Positions 17,008 through 30,399 of a DNA stretch of 64,000 nt are shown here, piece after piece. The stretch comes from Phaseolus vulgaris (lineage: Eukaryota > Streptophyta > Magnoliopsida > Fabales > Fabaceae), in contig NC_023757.2 in assembly GCF_000499845.2 (NCBI RefSeq), forward strand, positions 7,164,118 through 7,228,117, in the 5' to 3' direction. Numbering within the stretch: the first letter of the stretch is position 1; each line of letters starts with the position of its first letter. The notes beneath the pieces were generated by a model. That model searched no databases and was not told the DNA's origin. It saw only the letters and a list, made by a program, of their open reading frames with translations. Made by a program: the position numbers and the translations under genes.

Positions 17008-17160
17008 TATGTTGCCATCTGGAATTGGCGGAAAGGTTAACGGAACCTGACCGGAGATGTCGCCGGAAAAGTGATTTTACGGAAAGCGAGAGGGAGTGTG
17101 GTTGATGAATGAGAGAGAGATAGTGTTGTATTGGTTTCAAGGCTCGGGTCTGTTTGTTTC

Positions 17161-17171
17161 ACTATAAATAT
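17161..17171 (-). promoter_or_regulatory. TATA-like box of the cyclin D1 gene
   Basis: The minus strand reads ATATTTATAGT about 155 bases before the start codon. A plausible TATA element by position and composition; the transcription start was not determined. Confidence 0.4.
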
Positions 17172-17305
17172 GCGGTGCTTCTGTCTGTTTTTCTCTAACA
17201 CTAATAAATATTAAAATTCCTTCAACTTTTTTTTCCTTAAATATCTACGCCGGGAATTTTATAAGTTTAATTTTCTTGCATTAAAAGCTTAATCTACTCA
17301 ATAAA

Positions 17306-17331
17306 ATTATTATTATTATTATTATTATTAT
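17306..17331. repeat. (ATT)n microsatellite
   Basis: About eight tandem ATT units. Confidence 0.85.
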
Positions 17332-17979
17332 AAAAAATTTAACTAGATGCTTCAAATACATGTATTCACTTTTTTAACCAAAACAAATAAGTTTTCTATC
17401 ATGAAATTTGTAAAATTAAGATTACAAAATTTGAGAACACGGTTAATTTAATTTTTAAAATTTTATTGATATTATAAGTATATTTACTTTGTCAAATTAT
17501 TATCTATAATTAGGTTATTGGATTTTATGATCCTTACTTTAAAAGGATTTCATACTCAAGTAAGTTGCTCAAAAGTTTTAGAACTTTTTGTTAAGTCTTT
17601 AGATTAAAAATTTGTAGTTATGGTTGATCTTGCAAAATTTTGGTAATTTAGTTTGGGAAATAGTTTAAGATAACTTAAAAGACTCAATTAAAAAAGTTGT
17701 AGATATCGAATTAAAATATTTTAAATAGTTTACAGATATAACTAATAAAATATTTGTTTAATTTATTAACTATATAAAAAATTATAAACTAACATTTCTA
17801 TAAAAGTTAAGTTTAATTCTTTTATTTTTTAATGGAAAATTTAATTTTATTATTAAGACTTGATTTCACTTTTTCTTAGTCAGTGTGTTTTCTAATTTTG
17901 TGATGCAACTTTCTTTTATCAAGTAAGATTTTGTTATTGGGTTTTCGGGGAAAGGGATTTGAATTAGAGATTCCTCTTA

Positions 17980-17980
17980 A

Positions 17981-18042
<62 letters not shown>

Positions 18043-18043
18043 T
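17980..18043. repeat. (AAT)n/(ATT)n mirrored microsatellite
   Basis: A short AAT run switches directly into a longer ATT run, so the join is a simple-sequence palindrome. Confidence 0.85.
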
Positions 18044-19120
18044 GTTTTCTTTTTTGTTTATATTTTATTTTATTGATATATGAGTTGTGTTTTTATTGAT
18101 GCTTTATTGACGGTGAAAATTATTTGAGGTATACATAACGAAATATATTAAATATAAGGAATATTTTAATTTAATTTAATACTTGATGTTGCAGTTTAAT
18201 AGTTTAATATTATTTAAGAGTTGAGATTAAGAATAATTTAAATACACTTTTAATTCTTAACACTCTGATATGTCTTTTAAGAACACAACCATGATATTGT
18301 TAATCTTTTATTTAGCATACTGTCTATAACTCCTGAAGGTCCCTTTCTATATAACCTTCATTTTTTTGAAGGTTAAATAAAGCATACTATTCTTTATAAA
18401 CCTACTACTCCATTACCAAGTAGTGCCGCCAATATTATGATCCAATTAACATAATTGTCCTTAAAAATACTTCTAATACTTCTCCTACATTTTGTTTCTT
18501 CATAAGATCACAACCATAATCTATATCTACCATTAATTATCCTAGCTCAACTAATATACTTTTTATAATACAGGATTTGTACCCTTTTGTCCTTATGTTT
18601 TAGCTTAACTTACATTCCTAGGTTGCAAAGGTTATTTCTAGTTGATTCTCATGTGCTACTAAATGTTTATTTTATGAAAAATAACAATTATTTAAAGCAC
18701 TCTTACAAATATTCAGTCCCTGAAGGAAAAATGAATTAGAGCCTTAAAGTGTAACATTCAATAATAGCTTAGGCATACACGACGTCATAGATTTTTAGCT
18801 CCAATCACCTTTGTTATTATCTTATAGATTTAAGACAAGATATGGGACATAAACACTAGTAAAAGTACGAAATTTACAGTTTTTAATGTTTGTTAGTGAT
18901 CGAATTTCATGCTCTCACTTGGACTAATGTAAACACCTTTAAAGCATCCATCTTTTCATTCCTAAATATGATTTTATTCATATGATTTCATATTACTCAT
19001 GGCACAACCATCCACATGCAACTCCAAACTATATTATGTTTGTTGTTCAACTCTGAAAGTTTGAAGAGTTGGAAGTATTGCTTTGCATTATTGTGGTGTA
19101 CATTGAAAATGCCTACCTAA

Positions 19121-19313
19121 TTATCACATAAACTCCACACATGCCCCAAAATTTTACGACTAAAAAACAAGTGGTTCATAGATTCATTTGTTGGTATACA
19201 CAAATCACATATAATACATCCTGTTTCTACCAATTGTTGTTCAAGTTATCCTTTGTGGTAACTTTATTTTGTAAAATCCTCCCAAGAAAGTGTTATGCTA
19301 ATGGTAAAACTTT
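19121..19313 (-). pseudogene. LINE reverse-transcriptase zinc-binding (zf-RVT) remnant
   Basis: Minus-strand translation gives FLGRILQNKVTTKDNL, then, after a frame change, TGCIICDLCIPTNESMNHLF followed by FSRKILGHVW. This is the Cys/His pattern of the zf-RVT domain found at the C-terminus of plant L1-type LINE ORF2. It is broken by stops and a frameshift. The rest of the LINE was not recognised nearby. The domain match is from known family consensus read by eye. Confidence 0.6.
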
Positions 19314-19379
19314 TACATTCCAAATTTTATGATATAAGTCAGACTCCTCTCCAATAATTATGCTTTTGCTATTTTTATA

Positions 19380-19830
19380 TGTGGACCTCGGCATTCGCCT
19401 CCTCCATCACACGTGCATCCTCTATTCAGAGTCTTTGTTACGGGATGCGCCGCTGTCGCGACCTCATTCTCGGCATCATCAGAATCTTCACTTTCGCTTA
19501 GTCTTTGGATACTCACAATACCCCCAAAATCAAATTCCTCATGTTCTGCAACACCTCCAATGTTCCTGTAAGCTCCTTTAGCAACCTCTCGATGACGATT
19601 TTGCCACCGCAGAGTGAGGGTTTGTGAGAATTGCGACCAGAAACAAAGAAAGAGGATTGAAGAAAGACAAAAATGAAAGGTGAATTTGAAGGGTTAAAAA
19701 ATGAATATCAAAAATGTTTTTGGTTGTGATAAATGATGAAGAATAAGCCATTGTTACGAAGTGGTCGTCGGAGGAAGATGGTTAGGGTTGGGAGAGAACA
19801 GGGTTTAGGGTTTAGGATGATGACAATACT
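19380..19830. other. GC-richer island with telobox pair; possible gene fragment
   Basis: This stretch is clearly richer in G and C than its surroundings. On the minus strand it has a promoter-like start (two CCTAAAC-type teloboxes near 19801-19818, then a CT-rich leader). Further along, a frame of about 70 codons lacks stops and encodes an acidic segment (RLSESEDSDDAENEV). No intact gene can be built: the ATG near 19743 leads to a frame that stops after about 60 codons. It may be a decayed gene or a fragment captured by a transposon; the adjacent LINE remnant fits a transposon context. Function unknown. Confidence 0.35.
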
Positions 19831-20029
19831 ATGATGTGGAGACATGTATGCATAACAATGCCACTCATACTTGCCACGTTATTAGTGGTTAACGTTGTTG
19901 ATGGAAATTTAACAGAAATTACCAAATTGCATACTTTTTAAAAAATCTTAAGACCAAATAATTTTTTTTAAGAAACAGTATAGTAAATTGCATATTGACC
20001 CTAAATGTTGAGACTAAAAAGGTAATTAA

Positions 20030-20600
20030 ACCAAATAATTATAATTGGGTGACTAAATTGATCGTTAATTTATAGTGATATATTTGTATTTAGCAACCAA
20101 TTTGATTTTGATGGTTAAATCAAGTTAAATTAGCGACAAAAATCAAATTTGGTCATTAATTTGTAGTCATGTATTTATATTTAGCGACCAATTGAAATTC
20201 AATTACTAAATTTGTGTAACTTTAGTGGCAAAAACCAAATTTGGTCGTTGATTCGTAGGATTTAGCGACCAAAATCAAATTGATTGTTAATTTGTAAACA
20301 TATCTTTGTATTTAACGATTCATTTAATTTTTGTCTCTAAACCGGTAAAAATTAACGATAAGAATTAAATTTGATTGCAGGAATTTAGCGATTGAAATCA
20401 AATCAAACACTAATTTATAGTGATATATTATTATTTATCGACCAATTTGATTTCAATCGCTAAATCAATGCAAATTAGCAATAAAAATCAATTCAATCGC
20501 TAATTTACACTAATTTCATGATCAAAACCAAATCAATTGCTATTTCAAACACGTTATAACCAATTATTTTGGTCGTTAAAATCAATCACTAAATTGATTT
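20030..20600. repeat. degenerate subterminal-type repeat array (TTAGCGACCAA motif)
   Basis: Variants of TTTAGCGACCAA and its complement TTGGTCGTTAAT occur more than ten times in both orientations, spaced roughly 30-60 bases apart. Such clusters resemble subterminal transposase-binding repeats of plant DNA transposons (CACTA or Mutator type). No transposase is nearby, and the termini were not located. Confidence 0.5.
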
Positions 20601-21399
20601 TTTTTTATTTACTTGACAAGAAATATTAATGTGATATTTCTCTTAATTTTATTGAAATGTACAAAATATAATTGAAAATGAGAATTAAAATAGTTAAATA
20701 TATACTTTACAAATTTATCTAAAATACTTTTCTAAGAAAACAAATAACAATTTATCTTTTCCTTTTAAAATGATGATTTTTCACTAAGCAGATGCTCACA
20801 ATTCTAAATTTTTCCCCAAGGCAAATGTCACAGTAGATATCATCCTAAGATAAATACATATGAGGAAGTTCTTAAGGGAATAACAAAAAATAACACACAG
20901 GTATTTCTCTCTTCTCACACGTAATAGGATTTCTTAAACATAAAAAAGGGGGGAAATAGTTTAGAAATTTGAGAAAAGGAAGTATGGAACAAATATCCAA
21001 TTATTCATGATTAATATAGTAAGTATTATAATACTTAAATTATGATAAGGAATTTGTTTCATCAATAAAGCTAGAAAAATGACAACTTATGTGCTTCCAT
21101 CTTAATCAAAATAAAAAATGTATACTTGTGGAACAAGATCAAATAAAAAAACTACACTACCTCACATCAAGATGACATCATGATTTTCATTTTTGTTAGC
21201 CACTTTTGATTGGTAAGAAAAACCAATGTCAATATTCATGAGATGTTGAAAAACACTTAAAAAGTACAATTTGACTTAATATTGCAGCCCACTCCTGGGG
21301 TGGAGATATCTTCCTATTTTCAAGCAGCACATGGATGCTCTGTAATTTGTACCATTTATCTTCTTATATAAATTATTTTATTCATACATTTAAATGAAC

Positions 21400-21960
21400 A
21401 ATTAAAAGTTTTTTACTAATATTAATTAAATTATATATAATTTTAAAAAGTAATATAAATTATTAATATTTAAAATAATTTTTACTATTGATTTTTAAAT
21501 TAGTATATAAGTAGCTATCAAGATTTTTACTATCAACTCTAAAATTTATAGTAATTTTTTTATCAGCAAAAAATAAATAAAATAAATAGAGGCAGTGTCT
21601 CAACTCTTATACAGACATTTCAGGAGTGTCTTAACTCTTACATACAAAATAACCAAAGCCAACCTGTTTAATACCTAACCATTGAAGCACTATATACCTT
21701 CAAACCAAACCTCAAAATAAAGGAATAACAAACCACTTTTGGTCAACTCTTACTAACAATTTAAAATAATTGTTAATTAAATATACCAACTTAAAAACTA
21801 GTTTATAAATTTTATTAAAAAATAAAATTTATTTTAAATATCTATAATTTATTTTAGTCTTTAAAATAATATCTACTTTTGACTAATATAATGATTAATA
21901 TTTTTTTCTAAAATTAGTTTTTATTTAATAATTTTCTTGTAAGATGAGTATCAAGAATAT
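21400..21960. repeat. decayed MITE-like element
   Basis: The right part (CTAAAATTAGTTTTTATTTA, then ATAATTTTCTTG) matches the right end of the 6635-6965 MITE. The left arm is poorly preserved, and the middle (about 21585-21770) looks like unrelated inserted sequence. Boundaries are approximate. Confidence 0.4.
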
Positions 21961-24900
21961 TTTTTTTAATTAAAATTATAAAATAGTACAATAATTATTT
22001 GATATTTTTTCTTTTTCTCTATACATATAAAATGAGTTTTATTTTCTTAATTTTTAATATAATATTTTGCATTGTTATCCAAAAAAATTGAAATTCACAA
22101 AATGCAGAATATTTCTTTAAAATGATTCTAGAATAATTTGACTTGGCCATTATAAATACAGTGTAGAAATCTTGAACAGGTTGAACCCATGCCACGACCA
22201 TGATATATAATTGATAACCTAAAAAAGCAAAGAGGGTGCATCATTTTCTTGAATACTGTTTTCTTTTAAGCCATGTTTATGGCAACCCTATGAAATATTT
22301 GTTACTTTACACAGTGTTTTTCATGTTAGATAAATACAAGTAGAAGAAACTTGTGAGTGACAGTACTTAAGTGTCATCAGAATCTGGTATTAGTTTCTAT
22401 CCAAGTTAGAGGCTCTCTCATAAGAAATTATGTGTATATAGGACCCATTATCATGCTTTTAAACTTAGGTCGGTGGTCCTAGATTGAGACACCCTTCTTT
22501 AAATATACCCTATTCTCAGTGAATTTGAACAAGAGGGATTTCAAAATAGTGTTATGAAGGTTAACCATGTTTGAAATATAAATCAATGGAGCCTTATAAA
22601 TATATAATTTTAAAGAAGACTTATAGGGTAGTGAATGTCAAACTCACATCATGATTTGTCTCTTACATGATTGATGTTCCAGCAGCCTCAAATGGTTGAA
22701 TTATAACAAAAATCCTCTAACTTTGGCATTGTTATATCTGTGCATAGAAATCTTTCATAGTGGCTATAGAGTCATAGCTTCCACCTATAATATTTATTAT
22801 ATAATAACTTTTTTTTTTCTTTCTGTTTCATGCCAGATAAGATTAATAACTTGCTAAAAGTAAAAGCAGCACCATTTATCTGTTTCAACATCTTACATTT
22901 GTTTATATTACTAAATTTATTTTATGTTTAAGATGTTATCTTGGTTTTTGTTTTAAATTATATCCTTTAAAAGCCTCAGTTTTCATTTGTTGGGTGTGTG
23001 AAAGGTGGTGTTCTAGATCATCAACTATACTAACTTGTGAACTGATAGATAAATGGTTTAAGACTTGAGTAAATATGTTTATACATAAATTTAATAAAAT
23101 ATCTCTCACAAATAGCAATAAATGCAGGTAAATAATTGATGTTAATAATAAGAGTACATATACTATTTTCAGGTAAAACTTATTCTAATTATCACTTCAA
23201 ACAAAAATCTCTGGTAGCTTGTAGCTTTATCTGCTACAAAATCCAAACAATCACTTATTAAACTTATTTTACATTCTGGTATATGAAAAAAAAAGAATTT
23301 AATTTTTGATAAGTAGCTTTCAGAAAGCTTGAAAGTGTTAATCCAAAGTTTTTGAGATGAAAAGGAAAGCAAGAAAGCAGAAATCCATGGCTTGTAGGTG
23401 TCTATGTAAAAAAATCATATTAAAAACGAGCCAATGACATAAATATTATATGTATGCAATTAAGTTTTGATGCTGTGAATGTCTCCTTCAAACTTTTCTT
23501 TGTTTGTTTGTTTTGTGGTAATGACACAGTGGACACATAGTTAATGACATAATGTGCATAAATCAATGAACTGACCCCATGCTCTCCAAATTTCAATGTA
23601 TAAAGAAGAAAGGAAAAGGAAAGATACATGACAAAATTAACTTAGAAAAATCCACAAAAACGGACAAATCGGTTTGTCCATGGTCACAACACTTTCCTTA
23701 ATTTCTCATTATGCCCATTAAATTAAATTCAAGCACTTCACAATAATGCATTCCCCAAGTAATTAAATATGACTATGTTTTCTTCTTCCACCCTTCAAAA
23801 CTTTAAATATATAATCTAACAACCTTGATAAACACAGATAAGAAATTCATAGGTAGCAACCCTTAAATTTAAGCAAGGTTGGTCTTTTGGAGGAAAATGT
23901 GAGAGCCAAAGTGGGCTCACTAATTCATCAACTTCTTAACTTCTCCCTTTGACTTGTATCTACTTAGGAACAATCAAGTTCAAGCTAGAGAAAATAAATC
24001 AAATAGTTTATACTTTTTTGATGGAAAACTCTACCTAACTTCAATACATATCTTCTCTACACATGAACAGCAATGTCCCCACAAACCATGCATAAACCAG
24101 CATGGTTTGTGTTAGTGGAAAATGGTTAACCACCCAACACTCAATAATTTTCACATACTTTGTGTTAGGATTCCTGCTGAGAGGACAGCTGCAATAATAC
24201 TATAAATCCATTTAGAAAAGAAAAGTCTGAGAGAACTAAAGTGTGTGGACAAATATAGTGTTTGATATATCAGATCATGAAAAAGTACAAGGAAGGCATG
24301 GAACTTCAGTAGGGAGCGAAAATTGAGTGTGTAGTTGTGTGTTACACCAGCCGACAGAGGAGCATGACAGAGTTTAGTGATGAAAAAGAAGTTATGGGGG
24401 TTAAGCTGGTGGTAAAAATGTAGGCATGTGCCAATTAATGCACTTGTGAAAACTAATAAAACAAGAGGAAAATAATAGAGTTTTTGACATAATTTGCATT
24501 GTTCTTCAAACATATCTGTGTTATTTTGAGAGATGTTTTGATTAAGAAAAGAGGGTATGTGTGAATTGGATTTGAATAGCAGAAAAGCATGATTTGGAGG
24601 GGAAAATATTTGGGTATCCTAGTATTTTGCCTAAAGTGTGATCCTGAAATGGTATTATAGAAGCAATGAAAATGTACTGGAGAATGGCATGTGCAAGGGG
24701 CAGGTTTTAATGTTGTGACTGGGACATGTGAGAAGCTAGGGCTCTATAGATGGTGGCTATTGGCAGCACTGAGACAATTGTTGAAATCAATGTGCACATG
24801 ATTTCTAGGTTGATTAGTGGGAGTGTGGAATGATTGTGCTGGCATCAGTGAAACAATTGTTGGTGGCTTGTAGTTGTTCCATTCCAGCTACAAAAGTTTG

Positions 24901-24976
24901 AGGTTCAGGTTGAAGCTGCTTCTTCTACTGTTTCTTCTACTATATATCACAAGCCCATATTGATGCACATAGAAGG
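21961..24976. other. 3-kb intergenic region, no gene supported
   Basis: The longest open frame begins with a true ATG at 24513 on the minus strand (120 codons to 24151) and is rich in hydrophobic residues, but it matches nothing I recognise. It may be chance. No introns, RNA genes or clear repeats were identified. Confidence 0.4.
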
Positions 24977-25335
24977 GTTTGTTTCTTCCTGCACCTCCTC
25001 CATAGGTTCTTATGACACCCTATACATGAAAATACTTTTTTATCCTTCTTGTGCCACCCCATAGAATAACTTACGGATTATGTAATTCGAATACGCATTT
25101 GAAAAAAGGCTTTTGGATTATGTAAGTTAAAAATTACTTCCAGATTACATAATCCGAAAACTAATCATGCATCTGAAAAAAAAACTTCTGGATTATGTAA
25201 TCCATAAGCTAATTATGAATTTGAAAAAAGACTTCCAAATTATATAATCCAGAATATTACAAAGGGGTATTTTTGAAAATATAAAAATTTATGGATGTGA
25301 GAGAAGAATATATGGAGGTGCAGGAAGAAACAGCC
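24977..25335. mobile_element. MULE-type MITE, copy A
   Basis: The 359-bp non-coding element has terminal inverted repeats: the left end reads GTTTGTTTCTTCCTGCACCT and the right end, inverted, reads GGCTGTTTCTTCCTGCACCT. It is flanked by CATAGAAGG (24968-24976) and CATAAAAGG (25336-25344), a 9-bp target duplication with one change, as expected for Mutator-like elements. The interior repeats a GGATTATGTAATCC-like palindromic motif several times. Confidence 0.75.
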
Positions 25336-25404
25336 CATAAAAGGGAGTGCAACATGCGATCCAGTCCACATTTAGAATGCTAATGGGTTCATTCAGACCA
25401 CTCA

Positions 25405-25954
25405 GGAAATTTCTTCTTGCACCTCCATAGAAGATATGAAATGATAATTTGACCCTTTTCTTTATCTCTTTCTTTGACACTCTATTTCCATATTTCTGGA
25501 TTGCATTTCAAATTCTAGAGTTCAGAAATTATTTTCTAAGTTCGAAAATGTATTTCGTACTCTATAAGAGTTCAAAATGTATTTTTTGAGTTTGAAAATA
25601 CATTTTGAACTCTACAATTCAGAATATAATTTTGTATTCTAAATTTTAGAATTTGAAATTATTTTTAATCAAAAAATATCTTTTGAACCGTTAAATTTGG
25701 AAAACAAAATCTTATTCCAAAATTCTAGAGTTCGAAAGATATTTTCTCGATTTTAAAATACATTCCAAATTTAAAAATTTATAATATAATTTTTAAAGTT
25801 GTAAAGATCTAGAGATTATACAATTTAAAAATAAAAAATAAAAAAAATCAAATCTTACACTTCGATTATGCAATTTGAAAATAAAAAAACAAATCTTACA
25901 CTTTTTGTGGATTTTGGAATTGAAAGATTTAAGGAGGTGGAGGAAGAAATTGCG
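25405..25954. mobile_element. MULE-type MITE, copy B
   Basis: The left end (GGAAATTTCTTCTTGCACCT) and inverted right end (CGCAATTTCTTCCTCCACCT) match copy A's TIR. The interior is low-complexity with repeated TTCGAAA/TTTTGAAC-like stretches. No target duplication was found, so ends are approximate and the copy is probably older. Confidence 0.55.
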
Positions 25955-28499
25955 TAAAATTCAATCTAATTTGCATTTGTTTGTTGCATCAGAAAAGAAA
26001 GAGAATCCACCAACATGCCTGCTTCTAGTTCAAAATTGCAAAAAAAATAAATGTGAATGTAATTTAAAAATGGTAAACACAAAGTCAGTCAGGAACAAAA
26101 TCCAGTAAAAACAAACCAAAACTAAAAGTATTTATAACCTTTTTAAATGATTACCAAATTTACATTTATTTATTTTTGAGACTACTAAATGACACTCTTC
26201 TAGTTTAAAGTAGATATCCATTTTTCTTATTTTATCAATAAAATTATATTTATTTTCTTTATGAAACAAAATCATGTTTTGTTTGTAATTTTTTTCATAT
26301 AAGATATAAGACATCTTGCTGTTTAAGTTTTCACACTTTTATTATTAGAAAAAACATCATACACATAATAATAAGCCCAAAAATATGGAATAAATGGATG
26401 AAAATTATTATCTAACATGTATATTGTATTATTGAAACATTTATATAGTGTGTATTATTTTCCTTGTATTAGTCGTATACATTTTCCAGTAGAGTAATAA
26501 AATACAATAAATATATTTTTCAATGCATACTTAATCTCTTTTTTTTTTCTAAATAAATAAGTATAACAAAAATGTTTGCAAATATTTCTCTTTGTCAATG
26601 CAAGAGTATATCGTGGTCTTGTGGGCATGGACCATATACAATGCTTTAAGAGAATACTTCGTGTGTAATTTGACCATATTTTGCTTCAATGTCATATAGT
26701 AAAATAATGTTCTTAAAACTTCACGTAAAGAAGATAAAATGAAAAATATTCATTATGTTATAAACATTAAAAAATTTATATCTTTAAATATACCAATATA
26801 AAATTGAATTTACTTTTAAAAGGATTGGGTAACATGGAGGACATTTTTAGACAAGGAGGCGAGTAGGAATTAGGTACTACCTACTCCTTTGGACCCATTG
26901 TAAAGTCACTTTCACACTCTAAGTTAGAAAAATAAATGAGATAGTAAATGTGCAATAATAAATCATGCATACATTTGAATTGTCACATATTTTATATTAT
27001 TCTTAGTGGACTTTTACATGCATACCTTTAGGATTAACTTATGTCTCCCTTAATCTCAACTTAGTCATTTACTATGGATATTGATTTAAATGTTTGTTAA
27101 GGGTAATTGGGATGTTAATTATTAGGCTTGTTTTAGGTTGATTTTAGTATGTCCGGACAATTTTAAGTTTTTATTTGTGTATAACTATGGTAGTTTGAGA
27201 TGTGCACGGATCATTGTTCATTGTGAGTACGAGATGATCATATACATGTGTTGGTTTGAGACGTCTCTAAGTTAATATTTTTACACTCTTCCCAAAAAAA
27301 ATTGGATGAGGGTATATATGATAAAAAGTCTTTAAAAGAAAAATTTATTTCTTTGTCTGATATCATGTTACATGTATACCGTACACTAGCCTCCAACTCA
27401 AGTGGATGTAAGTGACAGAGTTTAGAACCTTTCTTAGAGGTTCTTGGAAACTGTGCACATTTAATGATGATTGTGGTGTTCGGGAGATGAAAGGTTGTGT
27501 CCTTGTGACCTTTAGATTGAAACGATAAAACAATTGGGGATTTTCGAGGTCAGGGACTTTTATGAATGAACATATGTATCCATATGACACCGAGTTAATC
27601 AGTAAGTATAGCTCGGATGGTAATAGTGGAAGAATTGATATTTTTTTTCTCTATCCATGAGGAATCTGGTGCCAATGTTTATACAGAGATAATGGGGATG
27701 TGATCTCACAAAACTTGGTCATGACAAAGTTGAGGAATGAACCAACGATTACTTGCCCCTAAAAAGAGGCCGTGAGTGGACATGTCCTAATGTGAAGGAG
27801 TATTTTTTTTAACTATCATTAGTCTTCTGTTGATAACAATCATATAAGCAAATGAAACAATTAACATATGAAACATAGACTTTGAAGTAAAGTTGAATCT
27901 CATCATTTGTTTTAAATCATGAAAGTTCATGAGAAACTTGAGCCAATGATTTCAACAAGAAGTTCACAAGAAGAAAAAAAAACAATTATGGAATGAAAAA
28001 ACTAAGAACAAGAAATTTAATAGAGTAGATGATGATTAACATCATAACAACATAAAGACAATAATTGGTAGAATTAAAAGATATAAAGGAATCACAAATA
28101 TAAGACAAAATATGAATAAGAACAATTTAAGAACAAGACATCAAATAAAAAGAGAAAATGGATAGGAGACCTAGGAGATGAAAGAAATTACGTGAGACTT
28201 GAAAAGCTATTCTTCTCAAAGGTAAGCATCATAGACGAATTGCCCTTTAAGAATTTCTCTAATTCTTAAAAACTTAAAAAGTATTTTGTACACTGAATGG
28301 GGTGACATAAGATAAGTCCCTCTATGTGCATGCATAAGATCCTATTAGAGTAAGAGACAACCACAAAGGAGGTTGAATCCTCTAATTTTGAATGTGGTTA
28401 ATGATTTAAATAAGGATGAAGAAAAGCTTATTGAAGAAAGAGAAGAGGAGCTAAAATGTAAATACAAGAAGCATGAAGGTTAACTAGAGGAAGACTCAA
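25955..28499. other. intergenic AT-rich DNA
   Basis: No supported gene. The stretch around 27100-27600 has the look of diluted retrotransposon LTR sequence but has no defined ends. Confidence 0.4.
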
Positions 28500-29200
28500 A
28501 GCTTTGGAGGATGTGATTAGAAGACTTGTACATGAATATTTTCTTAAACTTTATAGGAACTTGAGAGAAGTTAGAAATTGATGTTTGGAACCTTAGGGAA
28601 CCTTGGAAAAATTCTAGAAAGTTAAAAGTGTCTTTTGGAGCTTCTAAACTACCACATGTCACTTTCATGTGCACATGTGGTAATTTGACTCTTCCACTTG
28701 ACCTTTCAAGGTTTCAAGAGTCTTCTCATGTCCATTGGAGCTTTATTAGGCACCACCAATGTGACTTATTTCCAAGTTATCATTATTTTTTCAAATGTAA
28801 TCATTACATCTTCCTAAACTCAAGGAACTACCACTAATTTCAAGGGATTATCATGTGTTAACCATGCTTAGTAAAGTTAACTCTTGATTAAAAAAATTTA
28901 ACTCCATTTTCTTGTCCATTACACTCCTATGTCGAGCTCCTCATCTATAAAAAGGAGTCTCCTCCATTTGTAAACTCACCCTTGAATATTGAACAAACAT
29001 ATTTTGTGAGTTCATATTTGAGAGTCTCAAGAGTTCTTTCTTCTTGCTTTGGTTCTTATCTTGAGAAGTTTTCTCAAGTGATGAATCATCATGAAATTAT
29101 CCTTTGATTTTTCATTAAAGGTGGTGCGTATTCTCCATTCTTTTCTCTCAATCCATTTTTTTTATTTCTTTACTAATTCTTGTTTTTATATTGAAACTAA
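28500..29200 (+). repeat. LTR-like sequence with TATA box (approximate limits)
   Basis: A TATAAAAAGG box at 28946-28955 is followed by a CT-rich leader with AGAGTCTCAAGAGTTCTTTC and GAGAAGTTTTCTCAAGTGAT, typical of the U3-R-U5 part of plant LTRs. It precedes decayed gypsy RT sequence in the same orientation, which fits, but termini and primer site were not found. Confidence 0.35.
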
Positions 29201-29349
29201 TACAAAACAAATGGGTTTTTCCATGAAAGTGTATGCTTTCACCAATCATCTATGAAAACCCATGGAGTTTCTCTTCTCCAACAAGATCCTCTCAATCTTT
29301 TAAGGTTTGCATCAGTTAATGTAGAGTGATATATCTTATTGCTAACAAT

Positions 29350-30350
29350 CATTGAGTCAGTCATGTGGAAGTTGTTCTGACGAAGTTTTAGATTATAGTG
29401 GTAAAAAGTGAGAAGAATGAACCTATTCTTATGATAGTTCAAAATAGTAGGATAATTTGTATTGATTACAAGAGGCTCAACTAAACAACCAAGAAAGACC
29501 ATTTCCCTTTACCCTTCATTGATCAAATGTTGGATCACTTGACCAGTAAATCTCATTATATTATTTTTCAGGTGGCTTCTCTAGTTATTTTATAGAGAAA
29601 ACCAATTTTACATGTCCATTTGGTACTTATGTATATAAGGAAATATCATTTGGTTTGTGCAATGCACTTTGTACTTTCCATAGGTGTCTGATGAACATTT
29701 TTGTAGATTTGTTATACCATTACGTATAGGTCTTTATGAATGAATTTACTATATGTGGTTCCTCATTTAATGCATGTGTGGATAGACTAAAAAGAGTGTT
29801 GCATAGATGCATTGAAACTAAGTTTGTTCATGATTATAAGTAATGTCACTTTGTGGTTGAAAAGAGCACAAATAGTTTTATGCATATTATCACTAAAAAC
29901 GACATATAAGTAAATCCCCCTAAATTAGATGTCATTGAACAAATTACCTTAACCCTCTTGTGTGCAAAAGGTTCAAACTTTTCTTGATCATGCAAGTTTC
30001 TACAAAATATTTATCAAAGATAACGGTAAAATGGTTTTTCCATTGTCTAACTTCTTGTAGAAGAACACGAAGCTACACTTTGATTGTCTTTGCATATAAG
30101 TGTTTGAATCTATGAAACACACATTGACCACCACTTTTATCATTAAACCATCAATTTGGACTCTTCCATTTGAGATCATGTGACAACATCACTTCTTATC
30201 TCAAGACCAAGTCTTCTTTTTTAAAAGATATCGATTTGAGTTTTATATCACTATCAACATACTACTTTTTTTACATGCTTTTTCTTTGATCTTAGTTTTG
30301 TCTCTCATTTGGTTGATAAGGTCCAATTCTATTTTTATGCATTGTTCATT
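29350..30350 (+). pseudogene. decayed Ty3/gypsy (Athila-like) reverse transcriptase/RNase H
   Basis: Plus-strand frames show in order ICIDYKRLN, KDHFPLPFIDQMLDHL, a CPFGTYVYKEISFGLCNA region and VFMNEFTICGSSFNACVDRL. In the last, the catalytic FMDDF motif has decayed to FMNEF. Then come LHRCIETK and LPFEIMCD, the RNase H border. Several stops and frame changes interrupt it. Order and spacing match Athila/Tat-type pol. It cannot encode an enzyme. Confidence 0.75.
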
Positions 30351-30381
30351 GAGGTCTAGTTTAAAGAGTTAACAGTGAAAT

Positions 30382-30393
30382 GGGGGGGGGGGG
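30382..30393. repeat. poly-G tract (12)
   Basis: Twelve consecutive G residues between the plus-strand RT remnant and the minus-strand integrase remnant. Confidence 0.85.
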
Positions 30394-30399
30394 TCTTTT

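Larger units (their letters stand above)
17172..19120. other. AT-rich upstream flank of cyclin D1
   Basis: No coding sequence supported. It contains two trinucleotide microsatellites (17306-17331 and 17980-18043) and A/T-rich sequence. Confidence 0.5.

Noticed and set aside
24151..24513. 120-codon hydrophobic open frame on the minus strand with a true ATG
   Set aside because: No recognisable domain, neighbours or splice signals; AT-rich DNA yields such frames by chance. Mentioned only within the intergenic entry.
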